NCBI GenBank assembly: GCA_947499975.1
Contig: CANMQE010000005.1
Location: 1-64,000, forward strand
Direction: 5' to 3'
Origin: an uncultured Sphingomonadaceae bacterium
Lineage (GTDB): Bacteria; Pseudomonadota; Alphaproteobacteria; Sphingomonadales; Sphingomonadaceae
DNA length: 64,000 nt
Part shown: piece after piece, positions 25,781 through 34,590 of the stretch
Position numbering within the stretch: position 1 is the first letter of the stretch
Layout of the letters: each line of letters opens with the position of its first letter
Made by a program: the position numbers and the translations under genes
Notes under the pieces: model-generated
Databases searched by the model: none
Seen by the model: only the letters and a program-made list of their open reading frames with translations
What the model was told of the DNA's origin: nothing

Positions 25781-26196
25781 GGCCACAGTTTAAGCGCGCT
25801 CTGCGCGACCCTTCAAAAGAGCGTGTTTGACCTAAGGTCGATCACATCGGCTGGCGTCTGCGGCTCGCCTCCGACGCGCTCCTGCTCCACCTGAAATAAG
25901 GCCAAATTGTGACTTGCTGTCAGATAGAGATGGTCAGGCGCGATAATTAATTGTTAATTTGTTCGGCCTGAAATAAACGCACCTATAGCTGATGTTTGCG
26001 CTGCGCATATACATACTAATGTTGTTCTGTTCGTTTGCGAATCATAAGCAAGATCTCGTCGAAAGCACTTAAGGGTCGCGCTTTGTTTGAAAATATATAG
26101 ATATATCTTGAAACTATTCATGCCGCTTTTTTGAGAAGCGGTTGATATTGTTGTGAAAGCTAGTGCCGCGAGAGATGGCGGTCGCCTGGCGGCGTC
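25781..26196. other. AT-rich gene-free stretch
   Basis: No convincing gene is seen in this 416-bp gap. From about 25920 to 26160 the base composition is clearly richer in A and T than the surrounding DNA. It holds an inverted repeat AATTAA-TTG-TTAATT (25945-25959), the run AATATATAGATATATC near 26090 and a hairpin CCGCTT-(7)-AAGCGG (26123-26141) without a T tract. It could hold a small RNA, a regulatory region or a trace of foreign DNA; the sequence does not decide this. Confidence 0.5.
25895..25923 (-). promoter_or_regulatory. Candidate promoter of the TonB-domain gene
   Basis: On the minus strand CTGACA and CTTATT are separated by 17 bp, in the AT-rich gap. Transcription would start near 25888, giving a leader of about 137 nt that includes the hairpin at 25754-25780. 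Confidence 0.35.
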
Positions 26197-26949
26197 TCAG
26201 CGCACGGCCTGATGGCCCAGCGGCCCGTTGCCGAAGCCGAAGCCGGGGGCGCTTTTCAGGGCCTCACGTACGAACAGGCGCGCTTCGGCGATGGACCGTT
26301 CCAGATCCAGCCCGCGGCCAAGATTGGCGGCGATCGCGCTGGAAAGGGTGCAACCGGTGCCGTGCGTATGCTTGGTAAGAATACGCGCATCACTCCAGAT
26401 GGTATCGTCGGCGCCGGTACGGACAAGGCGATCTTCCACCATCGGTCCGTCGGCATCGCCGCCCTTGGCAAGATAGGCAACGCCGCGATCAGCCATTCCT
26501 TTGGCGCCGCCCAGTGCCTCAAGTTCCGGCACGTTGGGCGTTGTCAGCGTGGCGAGGTCCATGAGCCACTCGAACACTTCCACCGTCGCCTCGTCTGCCA
26601 GCACGCTCCCGCTGGTTGCCACCATCACGGGATCGAAAACGATGGGCTTGCCAAGATCTTCCAGCCGGTCGGCGACGACTTCGGCGATATCGGCGCTGCC
26701 CAGCATCCCGATCTTCACCGCATCGACGCCGATATCCTCGAGGCAGGCATCGATCTGCGCCGCCACGAATTCGGGCGAAAGTGATTCCACCCCGCGCACG
26801 CCGCGGGTGTTTTGCGCGGTGATAGCGGTGATGGCCGTCATCGCATAACCGCCCAGCATGGTAATGGTCTTGATATCGGCTTGGATCCCGGCCCCGCCCG
26901 ATGAATCGGAGCCGGCAATGGCAAGAATGCGAGGGGGGCGGGCGCTCAA
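26197..26949 (-). CDS. thiD: Hydroxymethylpyrimidine/phosphomethylpyrimidine kinase
   Basis: The protein has 250 residues and makes HMP-PP for thiamine synthesis. It shows the ribokinase-fold start ILAIAGSDSSGGAGIQADIKT, the substrate region AITAQNT, FDPVMVATSG and the C-terminal anion-hole motif HGTGCTLSSAIAANL. TTG 26949 is the only start after the glmM stop (26954) that gives the normal N-terminus. It follows glmM by 4 bp, so the two are likely cotranscribed although their pathways differ. Confidence 0.92.
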   Translation of the reverse strand: MSARPPRILAIAGSDSSGGAGIQADIKTITMLGGYAMTAITAITAQNTRGVRGVESLSPEFVAAQIDACLEDIGVDAVKIGMLGSADIAEVVADRLEDLGKPIVFDPVMVATSGSVLADEATVEVFEWLMDLATLTTPNVPELEALGGAKGMADRGVAYLAKGGDADGPMVEDRLVRTGADDTIWSDARILTKHTHGTGCTLSSAIAANLGRGLDLERSIAEARLFVREALKSAPGFGFGNGPLGHQAVR

Positions 26950-26953
26950 GGCT

Positions 26954-28291
26954 TCACACTGCCTCGCGCACCGCGTCGCAGATGCTGTCCACCACGCGTT
27001 CCACCTGCGCCTCGTCATCGCCTTCGGCCATCACGCGGATCAGAGGTTCCGTGCCGGATTTGCGGATCACCAGCCGACCGTTTCCACCAAGTTCGCCCTT
27101 GGCCGCGGCGATGGCGTCCTTCACGGATCGCTCTTCCAGCGGATCTCCGCTTTCGTAGCGCACGTTCTTCAACAACTGCGGCACGGGATCGAACAGGTGC
27201 AGCAATTCGCTGGCGGGCTTGCCCGTGCGAACCAGTGCGGCCAGCACCTGCAGCGCAGCGATGGTGCCGTCGCCAGTGGTGGCATGGTCCAGCAGGATCA
27301 TGTGGCCCGATTGCTCTCCGCCGACATTGTATCCACCCGATTTCATCGCGCCCAGCACATAGCGGTCGCCAACCTTGGTGCGAACCAGTTCAAGCCCCTT
27401 GCCCGCCAGGAAGCGTTCCAGGCCCAGGTTCGACATCACGGTGGCCACCACGCCGCCCCCTTTCAGACGGCCGTCCTTTGCCCAGCGGGTGCCGATCAGC
27501 GCCATGATCTGGTCCCCGTCCACGGCCTTGCCCTTCTCGTCGATCACGATCAGCCGGTCGGCATCGCCGTCCAGTGCGATACCGATATCGGCGCCTTCCT
27601 CCACCACGCGCTTCTGGATCGCGTCCAGATGGGTGGAGCCAACACCCTCGTTGATGTTGAGGCCATTGGGCGAGACACCCATCGCGATAACTTCCGCGCC
27701 CAGTTCCCACAGGGCCGTGGGGGTCACCTTGTATGCCGCGCCATGCGCGCAATCGACAACGATCTTCAGCCCGTCCAGGCGGCAATCCTGCGGCAGCGAC
27801 TGCTTGACCGCGTGGATATATCGACCGGCCACGTCGTCGATCCGGCGGGCGCGGCCGATGGCATCACCTTCGGCCAGGGTCTGCTCCTCGGCAATCGCGG
27901 CTTCGATGGCTTCCTCGTCCTCGTCGGACAGCTTGAAGCCGTCGGGGCCAAACAGCTTGATACCGTTATCGTCATACGGGTTATGGCTGGCAGAGATCAT
28001 CACGCCGATATCGGCGCGCATCTCGCGCGTCAGCATGGCAACGGCGGGGGTGGGCAGTGGGCCAGTCATGATCACATCCATGCCCACGCTAGTGAAGCCT
28101 GCCACCAGCGCGTTTTCCATCATGTAGCCCGACAGCCGCGTATCCTTGCCGATCACCACGCGGTGCCGGTGATCCCCGCGCAGGAAGTGCCGGCCCGCTG
28201 CCTGGCCAACCCGCATCGCGGATGCTGCGTTCAGTTTTCTGCCATTCGCGCGGCCCCTGATGCCATCGGTGCCGAAATAGGAACGTGCCAT
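26954..28291 (-). CDS. glmM: Phosphoglucosamine mutase
   Basis: The protein has 445 residues, exactly the usual length. It converts glucosamine-6-phosphate to the 1-phosphate for peptidoglycan and LPS. The N-terminus [13 protein letters not shown], the phosphoserine loop [15 protein letters not shown], the metal site DGDADRL and the sugar-binding GGEQSGHM and [10 protein letters not shown] are all intact. The start is the ATG at 28291, which gives the standard [10 protein letters not shown]; the frame upstream is not conserved sequence. Confidence 0.96.
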   Translation of the reverse strand: MARSYFGTDGIRGRANGRKLNAASAMRVGQAAGRHFLRGDHRHRVVIGKDTRLSGYMMENALVAGFTSVGMDVIMTGPLPTPAVAMLTREMRADIGVMISASHNPYDDNGIKLFGPDGFKLSDEDEEAIEAAIAEEQTLAEGDAIGRARRIDDVAGRYIHAVKQSLPQDCRLDGLKIVVDCAHGAAYKVTPTALWELGAEVIAMGVSPNGLNINEGVGSTHLDAIQKRVVEEGADIGIALDGDADRLIVIDEKGKAVDGDQIMALIGTRWAKDGRLKGGGVVATVMSNLGLERFLAGKGLELVRTKVGDRYVLGAMKSGGYNVGGEQSGHMILLDHATTGDGTIAALQVLAALVRTGKPASELLHLFDPVPQLLKNVRYESGDPLEERSVKDAIAAAKGELGGNGRLVIRKSGTEPLIRVMAEGDDEAQVERVVDSICDAVREAV

Positions 28292-28467
28292 ATAATCCTT
28301 CGCTCGCCTCGAAACTCTTTGCACATGCCATGCCGCCATTCGTCCCTCTTGTCACGGGGGCAGCCGATGGCCAGCTAGGGGCTCGTGAAATTCTTGTGCA
28401 ATGTCTGCAACGACCGGCGGCCTTGCGCATTGGTTACATGAAGACTGAATAACAGGAGAATCCGAAT

Positions 28468-29079
28468 ATGGCCTTTTCGCTAACACCGCTTCCTTTTGAC
28501 AAAGAAGCCATCGCGCCGGCAATCACGGCAGAAACCTTCAGCTACCACCATGGCAAGCATCATCAGGCTTATGTCGACAAGACCAATTCGGCCATCGAAG
28601 GCACGGCCCATGCCGACAAGTCGCTGGAAGAAGTCATCGCGGCTGCCCGTGGCAGCGACCAGGGTCTTTTCAACAACTCCGCGCAGACGTGGAACCACGG
28701 TTTCTACTGGCATTCGCTGACACCCTCCACCAGCGGCCCTTCCGGCGATCTAGCGTCGAAGATCGACGATGCCTTCGGTTCGCTCGATGCGCTGAAGGAT
28801 GAACTGAAGTCGAAGGGCGCAGGCCATTTCGCCAGCGGCTGGGTATGGCTGGCTGAAAAGGGCGGCAAGCTGGAAGTGGTGGATAGCCACGATGCCGATA
28901 CCCTTGCCGACAGCGACTACAACCCGCTGCTGGTGATCGACCTTTGGGAACACGCCTATTATCTCGACCATCAGAACGCCCGTCCGAGCTATCTCTCGGC
29001 AGTAGTCGACGGTCATCTGAACTGGGATTTCGCCGCAGACAACCTGTCGCGTGGCAGCACCTGGTCATACCCCGGCTGA
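28468..29079 (+). CDS. sodB: Iron superoxide dismutase
   Basis: The protein has 203 residues without a signal peptide, so it is cytoplasmic. Metal ligands are His27 (SYHHGKHH), His77 (TWNHGFYW), Asp158 and His162 (DLWEHAYY). The iron-type outer-sphere Gln73 in NNSAQTWNH separates it from manganese enzymes, which have the Gln elsewhere. CAGGAGAAT precedes the ATG. A strong terminator follows 20 bp after the stop. Confidence 0.95.
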   Translation: MAFSLTPLPFDKEAIAPAITAETFSYHHGKHHQAYVDKTNSAIEGTAHADKSLEEVIAAARGSDQGLFNNSAQTWNHGFYWHSLTPSTSGPSGDLASKIDDAFGSLDALKDELKSKGAGHFASGWVWLAEKGGKLEVVDSHDADTLADSDYNPLLVIDLWEHAYYLDHQNARPSYLSAVVDGHLNWDFAADNLSRGSTWSYPG

Positions 29080-29098
29080 TTTAAGCTGAACTGACGCG

Positions 29099-29137
29099 AA
29101 AAGGCCCGCTTCCCGATAATGGGAAGCGGGCCTTTTT
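29099..29137. terminator. Bidirectional rho-independent terminator
   Basis: Perfect 16-bp stem (AAAAGGCCCGCTTCCC and its complement) with loop GATAAT, ending in a T-run on the plus strand and preceded by an A-run that gives a T-run on the minus strand. It serves sodB and the convergent transporter gene, whose stop is at 29141. Confidence 0.92.
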
Positions 29138-29140
29138 GTG

Positions 29141-30292
29141 TCAGCTATCCTCGTTTCCAAGTTCCAGCACGCTGGTCTGGAACAGCGGCTCCCCAAAGAT
29201 GAAGCCGATGAGATTGGGCCTGCCCAGATGATCCACCAGCGCCGTAAGGGTGAGGAGAATGGGGACGGAAAGCAGGGCACCGGTAACGCCCCAGATCCAC
29301 CCGAAATAGGATAGCGCCAGCAGGATCAGTACCGGGTTCATGGTGAAGCGCGCACCAAGGACTGCGGGCGTGACGACATTGGCTTCCACCGTGTGAAGGC
29401 CAAGATATGCGGCAGCCGGGATCAGGCCCACGAACACCGAATCCGCAGATCCGATGCCGAACAGCGCCAGCAGGGTTACCATCATCAGCGGTCCGACATA
29501 GGGAATGAAATTGAGCAGCGCGGCAAGGCCGCCCCACATGATCGGAGCCTCCAGCCCCAGCAGCCAGGCACCCAGCGCGACTACGATGCCAACGCCCGTA
29601 TTTATCAACCCTACGGTGAGTATGTAGGCGGCAACGCGATCCTGCACCTCGCGGATGGCGCGTGCGGCTTTCAGGCTTGCGCCCACCTGCTGGCGTTCCA
29701 GCAACAGGCGGCGGCGCAGCCGGATACGCGCTTCTATCATGAAGAAGGCCAGCAGGAAGGTCAGCAGCACTTCCAGCAGAACTGTCGGCGTGGCGAAAGC
29801 AAGCTCTTCGAGCATGGTGGGGCTGGCAAGCACGACCTGCTGGCCGTCTTCGCCCCCGGTAAGGCCCGCCAACTGGTCATTCAGTTCGCCTACCCAGGCA
29901 AAAGTCACCTGAAGCTCGGAAAAATGCTTCGCAACCTGCTCGGCCATGGCGGGAACCTGGTCGTATAACGAGACAGCAGGTGCCAGCACGGCCGTAAAGG
30001 CCAGCGCCAGAATGGCGAAGAATACCAGCAATGCCAGAATGGAAGCGAGGAAATTGGGAAGCCAAGTCGCCAGTTTGTCTGCCAGCGGAGAAAGGATGAT
30101 CGTAAGGATCAGGGCCGCCACCAGCGGCAGGAACACGACCGATCCGATAGACAGGACGAAGGGAAGGGCGAGGAAAAGGCCGATCGCAATCAGCACCACA
30201 AGTGCAGAAATCAGGCGCAGTTCCTGCGCGGCAAAAGTCATCGTGCTGCTTTCGCCGCGATGGTCGTCCGCGCTATTGCCTTCTGCGCTCAT
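29141..30292 (-). CDS. AI-2E (PerM)-family membrane transporter
   Basis: The protein has 383 residues and seven to eight membrane helices. Typical features are the two-helix N-terminus, a periplasmic part with SELQVTFAWVGELNDQL, and the conserved C-terminal core GGLAALLNFIPYVGPL and ...ARFTMNPVLILLALSYFGWIWGVTGALLSVP in the usual order. The family includes TqsA (AI-2 export) and Na+/H+ antiporters, so the substrate is open. ATG 30292 is preferred; an in-frame ATG at 30316 would add eight residues. It ends at the terminator shared with sodB. Confidence 0.88.
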   Translation of the reverse strand: MSAEGNSADDHRGESSTMTFAAQELRLISALVVLIAIGLFLALPFVLSIGSVVFLPLVAALILTIILSPLADKLATWLPNFLASILALLVFFAILALAFTAVLAPAVSLYDQVPAMAEQVAKHFSELQVTFAWVGELNDQLAGLTGGEDGQQVVLASPTMLEELAFATPTVLLEVLLTFLLAFFMIEARIRLRRRLLLERQQVGASLKAARAIREVQDRVAAYILTVGLINTGVGIVVALGAWLLGLEAPIMWGGLAALLNFIPYVGPLMMVTLLALFGIGSADSVFVGLIPAAAYLGLHTVEANVVTPAVLGARFTMNPVLILLALSYFGWIWGVTGALLSVPILLTLTALVDHLGRPNLIGFIFGEPLFQTSVLELGNEDS

Positions 30293-30364
30293 CGGAACTG
30301 TCGCTCTTTCTCTCATGGCCGTGGCGCAGATTGTCGTTTCGGCGCTCTGCGGTCACGGATAGAA

Positions 30365-30997
30365 CTACTTGCTGGCTGCTGCCTCACCGCGGCCTGCTGC
30401 CACTTCGTCCAGCTCCTCCAGAATGGCGCGATGTGCTGCGGGATCCTTCAGATCGCGATCGGGGATGTCGCCATCCTCCATCATGCTGGAAAGCGCAGCG
30501 CGGGCGCGGCCTACGCGGCTCTTGATCGTGCCTACTGCACAGCCGCAGATATTGGCAGCTTCCTCGTAGGAGAAGCCTCCGGCGCCAACCAGCAGCAGTG
30601 CCTCGCGCCGTTCCGGCGGCAAGGTCAGCAGGGCGCGGTGCAGGTCGGAGAGATGCAGCGGCTCTTCCTGGCCAGCTGGCGCTGTCAGGATACGTTCGGC
30701 CACGGTCTCGTCATACTCACCGCGGAAGCGGTTGCGGCGCATGTCCGTAAGATAGGCGTTGCGCAGGATCACGAATGTCCATGCGCGCATCGATGTGCCG
30801 GGCTCGAACCGTTCCTGCGCGGCCCATGCCTTCAGCAGGGCCTCCTGAACAAGATCGTCGGCCATGTCGGGACGGCCGCAGAGGCCGCGGGCGAATGCAC
30901 GAAGATGGGGAACGACTTCGGTAAGCTCTCGCTTGAAGTCCTTCTTGTCCTCGGCGCTGCGCTCAGGCAGTTCGCGCTTTTTGTTATCTTTGCTCAT
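30365..30997 (-). CDS. ecfG: EcfG-type general stress sigma factor
   Basis: The protein has 210 residues. Region 2 is seen in HLRAFARGLCGRPDMADDLVQEALLKAW and region 4 in LPPERREALLLVGAGGFSYEEAANICGCAVGTIKSRV with its helix-turn-helix; the usual EcfG spacing is kept. It directs the alphaproteobacterial general stress response and is held by the NepR protein encoded directly upstream, whose stop it overlaps by 4 bp. A promoter with its own recognition sequence lies upstream of nepR, so it is likely autoregulated. Confidence 0.92.
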   Translation of the reverse strand: MSKDNKKRELPERSAEDKKDFKRELTEVVPHLRAFARGLCGRPDMADDLVQEALLKAWAAQERFEPGTSMRAWTFVILRNAYLTDMRRNRFRGEYDETVAERILTAPAGQEEPLHLSDLHRALLTLPPERREALLLVGAGGFSYEEAANICGCAVGTIKSRVGRARAALSSMMEDGDIPDRDLKDPAAHRAILEELDEVAAGRGEAAASK

Positions 30998-31200
30998 TTG
31001 CGCCCGTCTTCATCAAGCTTGGAAAGTAAGCTCTTGAAGGAGTCGGGTAAAGGCTCATCAACAACGGAGTTATAGAGTTTCTTCAGGCCACCGGCCCACT
31101 CCGGATCCGCAGATTTGGCTTTCTTGCTATCTTCCAGGTCCTTGGAAGGTCTCTTTTCGCCTTCAGACGATGCCATCAGTTCAAAGTTTCCCGTCGCCAT
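30994..31200 (-). CDS. nepR: NepR-type anti-sigma factor
   Basis: The protein has 68 residues. The conserved helix pair covers residues about 36-62 (GGLKKLYNSVVDEPLPDSF and LLSKL), with the family's LYxxVVxEPLPDxF signature. Both ends are charged and disordered, as in other NepR proteins. It binds EcfG and is released by phosphorylated PhyR. It is translationally coupled to ecfG. No phyR gene is present next to it. Confidence 0.9.
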   Translation of the reverse strand: MATGNFELMASSEGEKRPSKDLEDSKKAKSADPEWAGGLKKLYNSVVDEPLPDSFKSLLSKLDEDGRK

Positions 31201-31274
31201 TAAGATTTCCGCTCAAACGATCCTCGTAGCTACCCGAGAACGGATTCTTTTTTCGAATTCAATGCGTGTGAAGG

Positions 31275-31305
31275 GGGGAACGAAACGTACGCCATCCGGT
31301 TCCCC
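31275..31305. promoter_or_regulatory. Palindromic pair of sigma-EcfG promoters between nepR and the sensor kinase
   Basis: On the minus strand GGAAC (31303-31299) and CGTT (31282-31279) are 16 bp apart, a perfect EcfG promoter for nepR-ecfG. On the plus strand GGAAC (31277-31281) and GGTT (31298-31301) are also 16 bp apart, a near-perfect EcfG promoter for the kinase. The two share bases because the site has inverted arms GGGGAAC and GTTCCCC. Confidence 0.75.
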
Positions 31306-31419
31306 GCATGTGCAAGAGATTTTGTCCGAATGGTTTGCTTTCCCGCAATCCGAGGGCCTAATGCGAATCGTAACACTGGATGTACGAGATCGAAACGCCC
31401 CGCCGGGCGAGGAGTGAAA

Positions 31420-33102
31420 TTGCAGCAGCAGGTCGGTCGACGCAGCAGGACGAAGCGCTGGTTAATGCGCTATCCGCGTGCGATGCCCTTGGGCATATTC
31501 GTGCTGATTGCCGCGATCACCGTCCTTTCTATCTTCGCTATCGAGCGCGGAGAGTACGAGCGCCAGTCGGCTCAGCTCAACGCCCGGGCTACGGCCATTG
31601 CGTCAGCACTTGAAAGGCGCGCGAATGCCAGCAGCGCCTATCTGCGTGCTGGTGCGGCGCTGCTTTCCACCATGGAGGATATTCCGCCGGAAGATTTCCG
31701 CCGGTTCGTTTCCGAACTGCGTCTCGATGCCGATTATCGGGGCGCGGACGGAATCGGCTGGGCGCGGGTCGTCAGGCCCGCCGAGATCGAGGAATTCGAA
31801 GAGTTCCTTGCCGATGTCGCTCCGGAAGATGCGCAATTCTATCCGCCCATGAATGGCGGCCAGCCTTTCGGCGTCGCCGTCACCTTTCTGCAACCCGATA
31901 CGGAGCGAAACCGCCGCGCCTTGGGATACGACATGTATTCCAGCCCGGAACGCCGGGCTGCGATGGTGGAGGCAGAGAGAACATCCCGTCCAACGGCCAC
32001 CGATTCCGTCGTCCTTCGGCAGGAGGGAGAGACCCAGTCACCCGGCTTCCTGATCTTCATGCCGGTTTACGAGCCTGGCGTTGGAGGAAGGATGCTCAAG
32101 GGCTTCATCTACTCTCCCTTCAACGCCAATGATTTCCTGCAGAGCGCGCTCGAACTGGAAGATGCCGGCAGCTACGGCGTGCGCCTGTACGATAGCGACG
32201 ACGAAGCCGGATCACTGCTGGCCGCCACTTTCGATGCGGATCTGGACAATCGCGATACAGCCACGAAAACCGTTACGATTGCTAATAATCCGTGGCGTCT
32301 GGCTGTCAGCATAAGGGAAGAGCGCGGCCTCTCCGGTCTTTCCATGGCCACGCTGATCTTCGGACTTCTCGTCGCCAGCCTGCTGATGCTGCTGGTGCGG
32401 ATGCTGACGCAGCAGGCGCAGGAAGACGAAAGTGCGCTGCGCTGGTTCGAGGAGCAGGCCTCCATCCGCAATTCGTTGACCCGCGAACTGAACCACCGCG
32501 TGAAGAACACGCTGGCCAATGTGCTCTCGATCATCGCCCTGACGCGGCGGCGCGCGGATTGCGTCGAGGATTTTGCGACCGGGCTCGATGGCCGCATCCG
32601 CGCGCTTTCCGCCACGCACGATCTTCTCACCCAGTCGGACTGGGGTTCAACACCCGTCAGGGCCGTGGTGGAGGCGGAACTGCTGCCTTATGCACAGGAC
32701 GACGATCACTCGCTGGAACTGCTGGGGCCGGAAGTGGAGCTTGCCCCCAACGATGCGCTATCGCTCGGGCTCGCCATCCATGAGCTCGCCACCAACGCGG
32801 CGAAATACGGCTGTCTCAGCCAGCCCGGCGGCAAACTGGATGTCCACTGGAAGCTGCTTTCCGAAGACCTCGTGCGGGTCGAGTGGAGCGAGCATGGCGG
32901 GCCGCCTGTCAAACAGGAACGCTCTCGCGGCTTCGGGACGGACCTGATCGAACGGATCGTGGCTCAGGAACTGCGCCACCCGGTGGAGCTGGATTTCGAT
33001 CCCAAGGGCGTTCGCTGCGTATTGCTGATCCCCGTCCGCCAGCCGAGCGAATTCATGATTCGCGCCAATCGCAAGGCCCCCGCGTCCACCAGCGAAGGCT
33101 GA
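31420..33102 (+). CDS. CHASE-domain sensor histidine kinase of HWE/HisKA_2 type (PhyK-like)
   Basis: The protein has 560 residues from TTG 31420, which follows GAGGAG at a 5-bp distance. It has an N-terminal membrane helix (about 20-40), a periplasmic CHASE domain (about 60-300), a second helix (about 310-330) and a HisKA_2/HATPase region. The phospho-acceptor His359 lies in ELNHRVKNTLANVLSI, and the N box is in IHELATNAAKYG. Kinases of this class phosphorylate PhyR and start the general stress response. Its position beside nepR-ecfG and a shared EcfG promoter support that role. Confidence 0.85.
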   Translation: MQQQVGRRSRTKRWLMRYPRAMPLGIFVLIAAITVLSIFAIERGEYERQSAQLNARATAIASALERRANASSAYLRAGAALLSTMEDIPPEDFRRFVSELRLDADYRGADGIGWARVVRPAEIEEFEEFLADVAPEDAQFYPPMNGGQPFGVAVTFLQPDTERNRRALGYDMYSSPERRAAMVEAERTSRPTATDSVVLRQEGETQSPGFLIFMPVYEPGVGGRMLKGFIYSPFNANDFLQSALELEDAGSYGVRLYDSDDEAGSLLAATFDADLDNRDTATKTVTIANNPWRLAVSIREERGLSGLSMATLIFGLLVASLLMLLVRMLTQQAQEDESALRWFEEQASIRNSLTRELNHRVKNTLANVLSIIALTRRRADCVEDFATGLDGRIRALSATHDLLTQSDWGSTPVRAVVEAELLPYAQDDDHSLELLGPEVELAPNDALSLGLAIHELATNAAKYGCLSQPGGKLDVHWKLLSEDLVRVEWSEHGGPPVKQERSRGFGTDLIERIVAQELRHPVELDFDPKGVRCVLLIPVRQPSEFMIRANRKAPASTSEG

Positions 33103-33142
33103 TCGCTGGACGCTGCCATCGTGCCGCTTTAAGGGATTGGCC

Positions 33143-33904
33143 ATGTGGCTGCTGCGTTCCCTTGGCATGATCCTGCCTGCTGTATGCAGCGCCTTCCTGG
33201 CAGGGTGTTCTCCTGCCGAGGAAACAGGGCCAGTGGTGCTGGCCGCGGCCAGCATGCAGGAAGGGCTGACGGCCAGTACAACGGCATGGTCAGCCGAAGG
33301 CCACCTGCCTCCCGTTCTTTCCTTCGCATCCAGCGCAGCCGTTGCGCGCCAGGCCAGCCAGGGCGCGCCCGCGGATATCGTGGTGACATCGGATGATCGC
33401 TGGATGAACTGGCTGGCCGAACGCGGCGGGATTGCGGGCATGCCCGTTCCTCTGGTGGCAAACGGGCTGGTGGTGGTTGCCGGCAGGAATGGCAGCGCGG
33501 CAGGGAGCCTTGCGGCATTTGCCAAGGATCCCTCCGCCGGAAGGCTTGCCATCGGAGAGCCCGAGAGCGTGCCCGCAGGCGAATTTGCTCGCATCGCCTT
33601 GCAGAACATGGGGCTTTGGAATGTGCTCTCGCCGCGGCTGGCCCCTGGTGAAAACGTGCGCGCGTCGCTGGCGCTGGTAGAGCGCGGCGAAGCTGCGATG
33701 GGCATCGTCTACGCCAGCGACGCCGCGGCCAGTGACAAGGTGCGCATCGTGCAGCGGATCGCCCCCTCGATGCATCCGCCGATTGTCTATTACGCGGCCC
33801 TGACGGCAAACTCGCAGGATGAGGATGCCGCTGACCTGCTGGACTTCCTCACATCCGCCGAGGGGCGCGCGTACCTGCTGGAGCGGGGTTTCGTGAAGCC
33901 ATGA
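33143..33904 (+). CDS. modA: Molybdate ABC transporter substrate-binding lipoprotein
   Basis: The protein has 253 residues. A lipoprotein signal with lipobox FLAGC (Cys about 21) anchors it. The solute-binding fold starts VVLAAASMQEGLTAS and continues with SFASSAAVARQ and PADIVVTSD, where the Ser residues bind the oxyanion in ModA. ATG 33143 is chosen because AAGGGA lies 6 bp upstream; a TTG at 33137 is too close to it. Its TGA overlaps the modB start. Confidence 0.9.
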   Translation: MWLLRSLGMILPAVCSAFLAGCSPAEETGPVVLAAASMQEGLTASTTAWSAEGHLPPVLSFASSAAVARQASQGAPADIVVTSDDRWMNWLAERGGIAGMPVPLVANGLVVVAGRNGSAAGSLAAFAKDPSAGRLAIGEPESVPAGEFARIALQNMGLWNVLSPRLAPGENVRASLALVERGEAAMGIVYASDAAASDKVRIVQRIAPSMHPPIVYYAALTANSQDEDAADLLDFLTSAEGRAYLLERGFVKP

Positions 33905-34590
33905 GCGGGGCCGAGTGGACGATCGTCATGCTGTCTCTGAAAGTCAGCATCGTTGCCGTTCTGGTGACACTTCCCATCGCCTACGGGCTTGCCTGGCTGA
34001 TCGCGCGGCGACGCTTTCCGGGGCGCATGTTGCTGGATGCGCTGGTGCACCTTCCGCTGGTAATTCCGCCCGTGGTGACGGGTTGGCTGCTGCTGATCGT
34101 GCTGGGCCGTAACGGAGCCATCGGCAGTTGGCTGTTCGAGCAGTTCGGCATTACCTTTGTGTTCAACTGGACGGGTGCCGCCGTGGCGGCGGGCGTTATG
34201 GCGCTGCCGCTGATGGTGCGTGCCATGCGGCTTTCGATCGAGGCGGTGGACCGCCGCCTCGTCGGTGCGGCACGCACGCTGGGGGCATCGCCGGTGCGCG
34301 CGTTTCTCACCATCACCCTGCCGCTCAGCCTGCCGGGTATCGCGGCAGGCGCGATGCTGGGCTTTGCCAGATCGCTGGGCGAATTTGGCGCGACCATCAC
34401 CTTCGCCGCCAACATAGCAGGAGAGACGCGCACCCTTCCGCTGGCCATCTATACGGGTCTGCAGGTGCCCGGATCAGAAAGCGATGTAGCCAGGCTGGCC
34501 GTGATTGCCATCGTGCTATCGCTGGGCGCGCTGCTGGTATCGGAATGGCTGGTCCGCCGGTCGCAAGGGGCGCGTGCGCATGTCCTTTGA
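33901..34590 (+). CDS. modB: Molybdate ABC transporter permease
   Basis: The protein has 229 residues with five membrane helices. The EAA loop contacting ModC is visible in LVGAARTLGASPVRAFLTITLPLSLPG, followed by ARSLGEFGAT, the strong ModB/CysT-type signature. Overlaps by 4 bp with modA and 11 bp with modC indicate a single coupled operon. Confidence 0.93.
   Translation: MSGAEWTIVMLSLKVSIVAVLVTLPIAYGLAWLIARRRFPGRMLLDALVHLPLVIPPVVTGWLLLIVLGRNGAIGSWLFEQFGITFVFNWTGAAVAAGVMALPLMVRAMRLSIEAVDRRLVGAARTLGASPVRAFLTITLPLSLPGIAAGAMLGFARSLGEFGATITFAANIAGETRTLPLAIYTGLQVPGSESDVARLAVIAIVLSLGALLVSEWLVRRSQGARAHVL

Noticed and set aside
26858-28378. 506-codon plus-strand frame opposite glmM
   Set aside because: glmM is complete with every signature; the opposite frame is a shadow with odd His/Gln content.
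31115-31417. 100-codon plus-strand frame across nepR and its promoter
   Set aside because: It runs antisense to nepR, lacks a ribosome site and shows no family pattern.
33103-33142. Molybdenum cofactor riboswitch before modA
   Set aside because: The gap is only 40 bp and far too short for the riboswitch fold.
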